Assembly (NCBI RefSeq): GCF_041381155.1
Contig: NC_091134.1
Span: 37,593,338 to 37,657,337, forward strand
DNA: 64,000 nt
Origin: Argopecten irradians
Lineage: Eukaryota; Mollusca; Bivalvia; Pectinida; Pectinidae
Reading direction: 5' to 3'
The position numbers were made by a program, and so were the translations under genes. Below, piece by piece: positions 10,801 through 21,410 of the stretch (the stretch's first letter is position 1; each line of letters opens with the position of its first letter). The notes beneath the pieces were generated by a model. It worked only from the letters and a program-made list of their open reading frames with translations. It searched no databases and was not told where the DNA came from.

Positions 10801-13800
10801 ACTACTTTTCATTTTATATAAACATAGGCATTAAAACAACACCAAAAACAGCATCGAGACGACCTGACACACCAAAAGCAATCACAAAGAAACAAACAAC
10901 CCCAAAACAAACAACTGCAAAAACAACAACACCTAAACCAACAACGCCTAAACCAACAACACCAAAACCCACAACTCCAAAACCAACAACATCAAAACCA
11001 ACAAGTCCTAAACCAACACCAAAACCAACAACACCTTTGGCAACAAAACCAAAATCAACATCTCCTAAGCCAACAACACCAAAATTAACAACTCCTAAGC
11101 AGACAACTCCAAATCCAACAAAACAAAAACCAACAACCCCAAAACCGACAACACCAAACCCGACAACTCCTAAACCAACAACTCCCAAACCAACAACACC
11201 AAAACCAACAACTCCTAAAGCAACAACACCAAAACCAACTTCTCCTAAGCCAACAACACCAAAACCAACATCTCCTAAGCCAACAACACCAAAACCAACA
11301 ACTCCTAAGCCAACAACACCAAAACCCACAACTCCCAAACCAACAACACCAAAACCAACAACTCCTAAAGCAACAACACCAAAACCAACAACTCCTAAAG
11401 CAACAACACCAAAACCAACATCTCCTAAGCCAACAACACCGAAATTAACAACTCCTAAGCAGACAACTCCTAAACCAACAACACAAAAACAAACAACCAC
11501 AAAACCGACAACGCCAAAACCAACAACTCCAAAACCAACAACACAAAAACCAACAACTCCTAAACCAACAACTCCCAAACCAACAACAACAAAACCAACA
11601 ACTCCCAATGCAACAACACCTAAACCAATTACTTCTAAACCAACAACTCCAAAGCCTACAACTTCTAAACCGACAACGCCAAAACCAACAACACCAAAGC
11701 AAACAACACCTAAACCAATTACTTCTAAACCAACAACTCCAAAGCCTACAACTTCTAAACCGACAACGCCAAAACCAACAGCTCCTAAGCCAACAATCCC
11801 AAAGCCTACAACTCCTAAACCAACAACACCAAAACCAACAACACTAAAACCAACAACACCAAAGCCAACAACTTCTAAACCATCAACTTCTAAACCAACA
11901 ACACCAAAGCCTACAACACCAAAGCCAACAACACCAAAACCAACAACTCTTAAACCAACAACTTCTAAACCAACAACACCAAAGCCTACAACACCTAAAC
12001 CATTAACGCCAAAACTAACCACAGCAAAGCCTTCAACTACAAAACTAACACAATCAAATCCACGCACAACAAAACCAACACGAGCTATTGAATTGACAAC
12101 TACTTGGGGATCTAATCCTAAACAACCAAAGACACCAAAACCAACGCCTTCACAAGAGACTACAGCAAAACATGCAACTCCATCAGCATCAACAACAAAG
12201 CCAGATGTTCCAAAGTCATCAACGCCAACACGTAAAACCCCACAGCCAACCACGCCAATAGTTACGCAACCATCAAAAGTACATACACTTTTCCCCGAAA
12301 CAACACCAAAACTACCAAACAAACCAACAACAAAAACGCACACTCTTTTTCCCGAATCAACACCTAAAATCACAAACGAACCAATTATGAAAGTGGATAC
12401 TGAAGCACCTACGGCAGTACATACACTTTTCCCCGAAACAACACCAAAACGACCAAACAAACCAACAACAAAGACGCATACTCTTTTTCCCGAATCATCA
12501 CCTAAAATCACAAACGAACCAATCACGAAAGTGGATACTGAAGCACCCACGGCAGTACATACACTTTTCCCCCAAACATCCCATGCTTCTACTATCAAAC
12601 CCACAACAGAATTACATGTCCACTTCTCAGAAACAGCAGGTACCACAAATATCGAATCAAGCACAGTCCCACAGATCGACCTAGAAAAAGGTAATGTGAT
12701 ATATCTCTCCTCACGTAACTGTTAATCGTATACACGTAATTTTGTATTCTAAATGAATCATTTTTGAATGCAATATGTGTCCATTTATTGGGTATCATGT
12801 AAAAGTGGAAAGGGATACAAAGATATTTCTTTTAGAATCACATTGAACGAAATTCATAATAGCATAACTATTCTTGCTATCACAGACGTCAAGTGCTGAG
12901 TATTCAAAACAATATTGCATTATATATGACTCAAAATTGAATACAAGAATAGAAGAAATTACGTACTCACCATATAACATATTGCCACTCACATACTAAC
13001 TGTTCTGAATTTGCATATAACATTGTTATCTGCCCTTGTATTTGTTGATTATGACGTCATGAGTTTTCAAACGTAACTTCATATTTTTCAGAGAAAATGA
13101 TGTAAATTTCTATCATAAAATGATAACGTTACATTGGCTAATAACAATGCTATGTGTGGGATCCAACTCATCATTGATTTGTGACCGCTCAGTGATCTCA
13201 GTTCAAAGAAAAGCTCTATCCCTCTTTTTGATGATTTGTACAGTGTATTTTATCATCGAAAAATCGTTATGCTTAAGAATTCACATCTTGAGGTATTACT
13301 CTCGTTGAAAAGTATACGGGAATTTTTTTAGAGAAATGATCTATTTGGTGGCCATTTAAAAATATTTTTCTTCACTTTGAGTAGAGCCGAATATTCAGTT
13401 CAAATAAATATCTTTTAGTAGCAATATATCAAAAACAATCATACATATATATGTTTTTCCTCTGTTGTCTTCTATGGTATGAGCCCCTATTTCCAAAATT
13501 CTATATCATAACAAAATTTTAATAAGGAAAATTTTGATATCTCAGGAATGTACATACCTAAGACTTTTTCTGCATGGTTGGTTTAATTTTGAATTATGAT
13601 ACTAGAAAACCTTAAATCACAAATAGAAGTAATATAGTCTCATATATAGGCCTATATAATGTTTCTTGAGATTTATCAAATGCTGTGATGTTGCATGATG
13701 AGATGATTTTAACTGATGTTTATTTTTTTCTGATAACACTGTGCAACACACAATTATTTTAACTAGCCCATACATGATATCACTTATTACCATCATTAAT

Positions 13801-16800
13801 TGTATTTGTCATTAATATTTACAAATGAAAGCATAATGTATTTTGAGATATTTTATGAAAAATTCATAAATAATCTCTTGAATTTTCTTTGAAAACACAA
13901 ACAGATCCAAAACTATAAATCTAAAAAAAACAGAGGACAAATAAAATCACAGTGACACCTTTTCAGCATGGATAATATATAAACAGTATAAAGAATTTGA
14001 GATGTGAGGCAACATATCCCTAAATCTCAAAATACATTATACAAATCCGAAGGTGAAGAGAATGGGGTATATGACAAGGCTGTTTAAATATTCCAGAAAT
14101 ACAAACAATGGCTACAAGTGAATCTTCCAACGAACTCCCAACACAAATACCAACAGTACGAAACCAAACAATACGTAAAACATCAACAAGAAAACCTGCT
14201 ATGTTCACATCTGAACGGCATGACCTCACAACTAAACTCAAGATGCCTAATACATCGAAACCAACAAAAATCAAGCCTTCTACCTCCAAGTCAACAGTTA
14301 TAACCTCTCTGCCTAAACCTACAACTATCAAACCACGTTCGTCAAAACCTACCACAGCTAAATTATCTTCGCCTAAACCTACAACAATAAAGCCTACTTC
14401 ACCTAAACCTACAACACAACCCACTTCGCCTAAACTTACAACTATAAAACCGACAACTTTTAAACCCACAACAAAAAAACCAACTCCACCTAAACCTACA
14501 GCAACAAAGCCCACTTCACCTAAACCTACAACACAACCCACTTCACCTAAACCTGCAACAACAAAACCCACTTCACAAAAACCTATAAAAAAGCCCACTT
14601 CACCTAAACCAATAACAACCAAGTCCTCTTTACCTAAACCTACAACAACAAAGCCCACTTCAACTAAACCTACAACAAAGCCCACTTCACCTATACCTAC
14701 AACTTTAAAACCGACAACACCTCAACCTACAACAACAAAGCCCACTTCACCTAAACCTACAACTATAAAACCTTCTTCACGTAAACCTACAACTATAAAA
14801 CCTACTTCACCTAAACCTACAACTATAAAACCTACTTCACCTAAACCTACAACTATAAAACCTACTTCACCTAAACCTACAACTTTAAAACCGACAACAT
14901 CTAAACCTACAACTAACAAACCCACTTCACCTAAACTTACAACAATGAAACCCACTTCACCTACACCAACAACTATTAAATCGATAACAACTAAACCTAC
15001 AACAATAAAACCCACTTTACCTAAAGCTACAATAATAAAATCCACTTCACCTGAAACTATAACAGCAAAGCACACTATAGGTAAACCTATAACAGCAAAA
15101 CCCACTTCACCTAAACCTACAACAATAAAACCAACTTCACCTAAAGCTACAACAATAAAACCAACTACACCTAAAGCTACAACAATAGAATTTACTTCGC
15201 CTAAACCTGCAACAATAAAATCCACTTCACCTAAACCTATAACGGCAAAACCCACTTCAGGTAAACCTAAACAACAAAGCCTACTTCACCTAAAACATAC
15301 AGCAATAAAATCCACTTCACCTGAACCTACAACAGCAAAACCCACTTCACTTAAACCTGCAACTATAAAACCCACTTCTCCTAAACCTACAACGACACAA
15401 AAATCGAAAAACGTACATACAACAAATCAAAAACTCACTACAGTACCAACACAAATACCTACATCAGACAAAATTGCAACTCCAAAACCCACCACAGTAC
15501 CTACACCAACACAAAAACCTACATCAGACAAACCTACAACTCCAAAAATCACTACAGTACCTACATCAACACAAAAACATAACTCAGATAAACCTATAAC
15601 TCCAAAAGTCAACACAGTACCTACGCCAACACAAAAATCTAAATTAGACAATAGTGCAACTCCAAAAGTCAATACAGTGCCCACACCAACACCAAAACCT
15701 ACACCAAACAAAACTGCAACTAAAAAGATCACTACAGTACCCATTCGAACACCAAAACCTACATCAGACAATACTACAACTCCAAAAGTCACTACAGTAC
15801 CTACACCGAAATCTAAATTCAGCAATTCCACAACTCCAAAAGTCACTACAACACCTACCCCAACACAAAAATCTAAATCAGGCAATACAACAACATCAAA
15901 AGTCACTACAGTACCCGCACCAACACCAAAACCTACACCAAACAAAACAACAACTCAAAATGTCACTACAATACCCACATCAACACAAAAATCTAAATTA
16001 GACAAAACTACAACTGCAAAACTTACTACAGTATCCACACCAACAATAAAAGCTAACTCGGACAATATTACAATTCCAAAAATCACTTCAGTACCCACGC
16101 CAACACAAAAATCTAAATCACACAATACTACCAATCTAAACCTCACTACTGTACCCACACCAAGACCACAACCTAAATCAGACAATACTACAACTCCAAA
16201 AGCCACTACGGTACCCACACCAACACAAAACTCTAAATCAGACTTTACTACAACATCAAAAGTCACTACAGTACCCGTACTAACACCAAAACCTACACCA
16301 GACAATGCTACAACTTCAAAAGTCACGACGGTACCCACACCAACACAGAAATCTGAAGCAGACAATACTTTAACTCATAAAATCACTACAGAACCAACAC
16401 CAACACAAAGATCTAACTCAGACAATATTACAACTCCAAAAGTCACTACGGTACCAACACCGACGCAGAAATCTAAACCAGACAATACTACAACTCCAAA
16501 AGTCACTACGGTACCCACACCAACACAGAAATCTAAATCAGGCAATACTTTTACTCATAAAATCACTACAGAACCAACACCAACACAAAGACCTAACTCA
16601 GACAATACTACAACTCCAAAAGTCACTACGGTACCAACACCGACACAGAAATCTAAACCAGGCAATACTTTTACTCATAAAATCACTACAGAACCAACAT
16701 CAACACAAAGACCTAACTCAGACAATACTACAACTCCAAAAGTCACTACGGTACCAACACCGACACAGAAATCTAAACCAGACAATACTACAACTCCAAA

Positions 16801-19800
16801 AGTCACTACGGTACCAACACCGACACAGAAATCTAAACCAGACAATACTACAACTCCAAAAGTCACTGCAGTACCAACACCAACACAAAGATCTAACTCA
16901 GACAATACTACAACTCCAAAAGTCACTACGGTACCAATACCGACACAGAAATCTAAACCAGACAATACTACATCTCCAAAAGTCACTACGGTACCAACAC
17001 CGACACAGAAATCTAAACCGGACAATACTACAACTCCAAAAGTCACTACGGTACCAACACCGACACAGAAATCTAAATCAGGCAATACTACAACTCCAAA
17101 AGTCACGACGGTACCAACACCAACACAAAGATCTAACTCAGACAATATTACAACTCCAAAAGTCACTACGGTACCATCACCGACACAGAAATCTAAATCA
17201 GGCAATACTTTTACTCATAAAGTCACTACAGAACCAACACCAACACAAAGACCTAAGTCAGACAATACTACATCTCCAAAAGTCACGACGATACCAACAC
17301 CGACACAGAAATCTAAATCAGGCAATACTTTTACTCATAAAGTCACTACCGTACCCACACCAACACAAAAATCTAAACCAGACAATACTACAACTCCAAA
17401 AGCCACTACGGTACCCACAACAACACAAAAATCTAAATCAGACATTACTACAACATCAAAAATCACTACAGTACACGTACTAACACCAAAATCTACACCA
17501 GACAATGCTACAACTCCAAAAGTCACTACGGTACAAACACCGACACAGAAATCTAAATCAGGCAATACTTTTACTCATAAAGTGACTACAGAACCAACAC
17601 CAACACAAAAATCTAAACCAGACAATACTACAACTCCAAAAGTCACTACCGTACCCATATCAACACAAAAATCTAAACCAGACAATACTACATCTCCAAA
17701 AGTCACTAGTGAACCAACACCAACTCAAAAATCTCAATCAGACAATGCTACAGTTTTTGAGATGTCACCGGGCGCAGAAGGATCGACAACGGCTCAGTTT
17801 ATATTGGAAACAGAAAAAACGGAATCTCCTTTGACGAAAAACCCGATTTCTGAAACACTGGCTTCATCGAAAGAGCCTACAACAGTACAGTTCACTCTAC
17901 AGACAGATCAAACAACGACAGCTACAACTAAAGAACGTTCATCAAAAACTTGGCTTGCATCAGAAAAGAAATCCACCGAACAGTTTACTTTTGAAACTGA
18001 TCGAACAAGAGCGCAATCAACACACGCTCCCACATCTAAGACAGCGCCACCGGCTGATCATTCCACAACAGTGCAATTCATATTAGAAACCGACCAAGCG
18101 GCTGCACCACAAACCAAGAAAATATCTACAATAGCACCACCTGCCACAAAAACACCACCAACAGTAGAATTTACTTTTGAAACTGAAAGAACATCGCATC
18201 AACCAGAGAAGGCATCGACGGCTCATTTTACACTAGAAACAGATCGAACAGAAATTCCGTCACCGAAAGCAAACAAACCCCCAACGGTACCATTTACTCT
18301 TGAATCAGATCGCACAGAAATTCCTTCACAGAAAACAAACAAACCCACCACGGTTCAATTTACTCTTGAAACAGATCGCACAGAAATCCCGACCACGAAA
18401 GCAAATAAACCCACAACGGTTCAATTTACTCTTAAAACAGATCACACAGAAATTCCGTCAATGAAAGCAGACAAACCCACAACGGTTCAATTTACTCTTG
18501 AAACAGATCGCACAGAAATTCCGTCAATGAAAGCAAACAAACCCACGACGGCTCAATTTACTCTTGAAACAGATCGAACAGAAATTTCATCGCCGAAAGC
18601 AAAGAAACCCACGACGGTTCAATTTACCCTTGAAACAGATCGGACTGACAAACCGTCGGAAAAGTCTGCGACATCAACTCCGCAGACGACAACAGAAGAG
18701 TTTACACTGAAAACAGAAAATACAGACCATCCTGTAACTCAACATCCAGATGGTCTTACCTCGGCACCACATGGGCAAATGACAACTGCACATTTCACTC
18801 TTCGTGCAGGTACAGGGCTAACAGATCCCCAGACTAAAAAAGAATCGTCGACAATGCTTCCACAATCTGAAACAAGTGAGAATGAATTAACAACGCAAGC
18901 GTTTACCGTTAAAACTGGTCAAACAGCCAATACAGACACACCTAAGGATCAGACAGGTGTTCAAACGTTTCCACCTTTTCAGCTGACATCAGCGCCAGCA
19001 ATCGTTTCCCCTGCACAAACAACAAAGCAGGATACCACAACTCCACCTCATACAACGGAACACAACCATACAACACTTCCACCTCAACACACAACACCAG
19101 CAGGATACCACAACTCCACCTCATACAACGGAACACCACCATACAACACTTCCACCTCAACACACAACACCACCAAAAATACATTCAACACCTTCACATA
19201 GACACACGAAACCTCGACAGAAACAAACTTCACCACACCAAGAGGTTACATCAACCCCATCAATCGGTTCCCCTGTAAAAACAACAATGTCGGGTACCAA
19301 AACTCCACCTCATACAACGGAGCACCAACATACAACACTTCCACACGAACATACAACTCAACACCACCAGCACACAACTCCTTCACACCAACATTCAACA
19401 GCGTCCCAAGAACACACAACAACTGTACACCATCACACAACGAACCAGAAAACTACAACAACTAGCACTAAAGACAGAAAAATCCAACCACAATCTGCCC
19501 CATCTACCTCCCTCTTACACGACCACACAACACAAAAATCAGGAGAAACATTAGCACAAGCCATACCTTCTACTACTATTCCTTATGAGGAAATCGATCT
19601 AAAAGAAGGTAATATTTATTTGGCTATTTATATAGCAAATTATCCAAAATACTTATGCTTTCATTTGACATTAATTTACCATGTTTCGTAAAAACATGGT
19701 TGTCTTTTTATCGTTGATTATACATAGGAACAGGAATTTATTCAGTTTTCTTTGATTATTACATGGGACATAATATCTAAAATTTTTACAATGTGTGTCG

Positions 19801-21111
19801 TTCTGACTGCTGGAGATTCTATTGAAAATTATTGCGATTTTGCCTTAATAATTAATAACACCAATTAAGCATTAATATCACTTTTTATTTCATCGGAAAT
19901 TGTGTTTGCGAGCTGTCTAATGGATTCTCACATAAGTTTGCAAACACCAGACTACTTGATAGGATCAAATACGTTTAAATGTACGAATTGTTGATTTTCC
20001 AAATCAATACACAACGTCGATGTCTCTATCGTGACGTCACGATAACATCGGCTTTTGCGCCAATTTAGTTTTTTATTCATAGAGGTTCGGATTGCTGTAA
20101 TCATTATAACAAAACAATGCAACGTCTTTTATTACATTTATATATACACTGCGTATTATAACGGCGTACTGCTCCTCTTGTTTATTTTTTCATTTAAATT
20201 TATTGATTTTTGTTTTAATTGTCACTGCACAATGTTGGTCGGGTTTTCAGTTTCATGTTTCAAAATGCGTACAAGAGAAGAAAATGCAACAAACCATACA
20301 GGAATTTTGATGTTGCATTTTGATTTGGTAAACACGGATCCTAAGTTATCTTACATGAAGTGAAATCGTACGTTAAGACGTAATATTTATCATAAAATTC
20401 ATTTTTACCTTGATGTTTTTAAAAATGTTATAAAAATGTTACTTTTAAGAATCTGCTTCCTTGGTTCATACGGTGTTCAAACATTTTCCGGTGAAACAAA
20501 AGTCATAAAGCGGTTTTAGACGGTTTTTTTGACATTAGGAACCCAATCCAGATAATTTGCTTTAACAGATGTCAAACATTCACAATTTTCCTGAATGTTT
20601 ATTTTACACCCATGGAACAACTCTCATATAACCCTAAAACTACCGAGACATTGTTTGGATCTGCCACTGAACTCATATTCATTTCGTTATGACCAAAAAC
20701 AGTCCTGCGGCGTCAGTATATAGTAAATACAGTACATGTATAATTATGTTGTCATAGCAACATATTTACAACGCACTTTCATATTATTTTTATTCTCTTC
20801 ATTAAACATAGATAGCTTTTCACATTGTTGATTTGCTAACCAAAATACCTTTTGTAGAAAGTATAGACCAATAATATGTAATTATTAAAAAAAACACACT
20901 ACTTTTTGTTATTTCAGACCTGCCCGAAAACTACAACGCTCCATTTGTCAACCATCCTACAATGGTAGCCACGGCCTTGATTGCAGCTTTGTCGTTCGGA
21001 GTCATCTTCTTTTTTGCTGTTACAGCAATAGTGGGGAAGAGGTGTTACGATGGCTGGCAGAGACGCCATTATTCTCGAGTTGATTATCTAATCAATGGAA
21101 TATATAATTAG
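7694..21111 (+). CDS. Giant MANSC-domain transmembrane mucin (five coding exons; frame broken in exon 4)
   Basis: Coding exons: 7694-7886, 8338-9873, 10828-12690, 14097-19608 and 20918-21111, all GT-AG with every intron in phase 1. The predicted product is a type I membrane protein: signal peptide (about residues 1-18), MANSC domain (about 21-103, Cys-rich), roughly 2,900 residues of Ser/Thr/Pro-rich tandem repeats, one transmembrane helix and a tail of about 20 residues. This order (MANSC, mucin stalk, one helix, short tail) is that of vertebrate MANSC1, but the stalk is many times longer. The exons sum to 9298 nt, one more than a multiple of three. The excess comes from a 73-bp tandem duplication (19031-19176) that shifts the frame to a TAG at 19199. 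Without that extra unit the chain would be in frame (about 3,074 residues). Dense O-glycosylation and a surface or mucus role are inference. A second, inverted copy starts at the right end of the window. Confidence 0.72.
8338..9873 (+). CDS. Mucin gene exon 2: second half of MANSC domain and Ser/Asp-rich region
   Basis: Acceptor GTTTCAG ends at 8337. The spliced codon is Val, followed by DCNVAVFD and NCHMYKCEEC. This completes the MANSC cysteine pattern (Cys 57, 61, 62, 67, 82, 87 and 90 of the precursor) with the typical CN-x-A-x-F/L core. From about residue 105 the sequence is Ser/Thr/Asp/Pro/Gly-rich with no Cys. Near its 3' end are two adjacent 78-bp units (9456-9533, 9534-9611) that look identical. 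The donor AACAAG|GTGAG is at 9874, phase 1. The exon is 1536 nt, a multiple of three. Confidence 0.72.
9456..9611 (+). repeat. Two 78-bp (26-residue) tandem units in exon 2
   Basis: Both units start GGTAACTCAGACAAACC and encode NSDKPPSGSVAPDSS plus NTAQGGAVAPG. I found no difference between them. A third partial copy follows (DSSNTPPGGAV) up to about 9655. The identity points to very recent duplication or homogenisation. Confidence 0.75.
9874..10827 (+). other. Mucin gene intron between exons 2 and 3
   Basis: AT-rich, with no coding signal or clear repeat. It is bounded by GTGAGT and an AACATAG acceptor. Confidence 0.6.
10828..12690 (+). CDS. Mucin gene exon 3: KPTTP array and HTLFPE repeats
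   Basis: The acceptor AACATAG ends at 10827 and the frame entering at phase 1 stays open to the donor at 12691 (AAAAAG|GTAATG). About 250 copies' worth of sequence is built from a Lys-Pro-Thr-Thr-Pro pentad with Ser, Leu, Gln or Ala variants (10890-12030). A less regular Thr/Pro/Lys segment follows, then 46-residue units containing VHTLFPETTPK and THTLFPESTPK. The exon ends IDLEKG, close to the IDLKEG ending of exon 4. It is 1863 nt, divisible by three. The coding strand is almost devoid of G over the array. A Thr-Pro-Lys stalk of this sort is a classic O-glycosylated, extended mucin-like structure. Confidence 0.72.
10890..12030 (+). repeat. KPTTP pentapeptide coding minisatellite
   Basis: Units are 15 nt (CCAACAACACCAAAA and AACTCCTAAA variants), with longer patterns of 30-60 bp caused by alternation of the ACACCAAAA and ACTCCTAAA variants. 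One longer duplicated block is visible at about 11626-11686 and 11709-11769. Most substitutions keep Thr, Pro or Lys. Confidence 0.8.
12278..12600 (+). repeat. 138-bp (46-residue) HTLFPE repeats
   Basis: ACATACACTTTTCCCC occurs at 12281, 12419 and 12557, a period of exactly 138 bp. Each full unit holds two HTLFPE boxes, PNKPTT and KVDTEAPTAV. Two units are complete and the third is partial. The hydrophobic LFP core is unusual inside an otherwise hydrophilic stalk. Confidence 0.75.
12691..14096 (+). other. Mucin gene intron between exons 3 and 4
   Basis: AT-rich. A short open frame at 13120-13308 has a hydrophobic start but no splice context that keeps phase with the gene, so it was not used. 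It ends with acceptor TTCCAG at 14096. Confidence 0.55.
14097..19608 (+). CDS. Mucin gene exon 4: 5.5-kb repeat exon, frameshifted near its 3' end
   Basis: The phase-1 frame enters at 14097 and runs to TAG at 19199-19201. It passes through four zones: TSPKPTTIKP repeats (about 14240-15400), about 39 units of 20 residues around TTVPTPTQKSK (15421-17760), QFTLETDRTE repeats (17780-18960), then His/Thr-rich HTTEHQHTTLPHEHTT sequence. A 73-bp near-perfect tandem duplication (19031-19103 and 19104-19176) shifts the frame by one. The original frame is open again from before 19205 to the donor AAAGAAG|GTAATA at 19609. Both sides of the lesion keep the same repeat chemistry, so the break is recent or is a sequence error. 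The exon is 5512 nt, that is 5439 (divisible by three) plus 73. Confidence 0.7.
14240..15400 (+). repeat. TSPKPTTIKP coding repeat zone
   Basis: Imperfect units of about 27-30 nt encode Lys-Pro-Thr-Thr-Ile/Thr-Lys-Pro-Thr-Ser-Pro. The region around 14820-14880 has consecutive identical 30-bp units. It is distinct from, but chemically like, the KPTTP array of exon 3. Confidence 0.75.
15421..17760 (+). repeat. 60-bp (20-residue) coding repeat array, about 39 units
   Basis: The period is exactly 60 nt for most of 2.3 kb, with one 54-nt unit near 15781. The consensus residues are TTTPKVTTVPTPTQ, then KSKSDN. Variants THKITTEPTPTQR and KSKSGN recur in a pattern, giving higher-order units of 120-180 bp between about 16320 and 17640. 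The 5' units (15421-16300) are more diverged than the central ones. Confidence 0.85.
17780..18960 (+). repeat. QFTLETDRTE coding repeats
   Basis: About 14 copies of a TT-V/A-QFTLETDRTE motif. The copies are widely spaced at first (near 17797, 17890, 17980, 18070 and 18170). From about 18220 to 18650 they form a tight array of 66-bp units (22 residues), ending EIPS, x-KANKPTT. Later copies are diverged (EEFTLKTENT, AHFTLRAGTG, QAFTVKTGQT). The alternating hydrophobic pattern suggests a short beta strand. Confidence 0.75.
19031..19176 (+). repeat. 73-bp tandem duplication causing a frameshift
   Basis: GATACCACAACTCCACC starts at 19031 and again at 19104, and the two 73-bp units differ at about one position. 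Because 73 is not a multiple of three, the second unit is read in another frame (AGYHNSTSYNG instead of DTTTPPHTTEH). TAG follows at 19199. The inverted copy in the right arm lacks this duplication. Confidence 0.85.
19609..20917 (+). other. Mucin gene intron between exons 4 and 5
   Basis: Non-coding and repeated almost completely, inverted, at 61108-62425. A short open frame at 20055-20363 is disrupted differently in the other arm and is treated as chance. It ends with acceptor ATTTCAG at 20917. Confidence 0.6.
20918..21111 (+). CDS. Mucin gene exon 5: transmembrane helix and cytoplasmic tail
   Basis: Entering at phase 1, the exon encodes DLPENYNAPFVNHP, a hydrophobic stretch of about 23 residues (MVATALIAALSFGVIFFFAV and onward), then basic GKRCYDGWQRRHYSRVDY and an end at TAG 21109-21111. 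A juxtamembrane Cys and the Arg/Lys stop-transfer residues place the tail in the cytosol. The exon is present in both arms of the inverted repeat with the same splice sites. Confidence 0.75.
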
Positions 21112-21410
21112 GATATCCTGACAAATATCATTATTTGATTATCGTCCTGGTTAATTATCTGTTGTCTAACTTATGGTCTCTATAATTAGGATGTACTAGT
21201 AAATTATTATTTATTTAACTAACGATATTCATAACAGGAAAAACCTTTTAATTATCAGTTGTCTAATTTATGGTTTATACAATAAGGATGTACTGGTAAA
21301 TTAATATTTATTTAATTAACGATATTCATAACAGGAAAAACCTGTTTATTTATTGTCAGTTATCTCACTAATGGTCTCTTTAATTACGATGTACTCTGAT
21401 GTATATCATT
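21098..21410 (+). repeat. About 100-bp tandem repeats starting at the mucin stop codon
   Basis: The phrase ATAATTAGGATGTACTAGTAAAT recurs with variations near 21102, 21181, 21281 and 21383, each set about 80-100 bp from the next. GATATTCATAACAGGAAAAACC lies between the later ones. The first, most diverged copy covers the last codons and the TAG of exon 5. The mirror copy is at about 60610-60925. Confidence 0.65.

Noticed and set aside
10814..12664. 616-codon open frame on the minus strand encoding Val/Gly-rich VVGFGVVGLG repeats
   Set aside because: It is the complement of the KPTTP array. The periodic, stop-free composition guarantees a long antisense frame, and there is no independent gene structure.
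13120..13308. Possible extra mucin exon in the intron between exons 3 and 4
   Set aside because: No phase-1 acceptor and donor pair flanks it, and the exon 3 to exon 4 junction is already in frame.
14020..17565. Series of minus-strand frames rich in Val, Gly and Leu
   Set aside because: These are shadows of the Thr-Pro-Lys repeats of exon 4, and they break where the sense repeat pattern changes.
15421..17760. Regular 60-bp spacing considered as a CRISPR array
   Set aside because: There are no unique spacers. The whole unit is repeated and coding, and the genome is eukaryotic.
20055..20363. 102-codon open frame in the mucin intron, partly shared with the inverted copy (61723-61977)
   Set aside because: The frame ends differ between arms because of indels. 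It has no domain signature, and it lies within an intron whose splice sites fit the gene.
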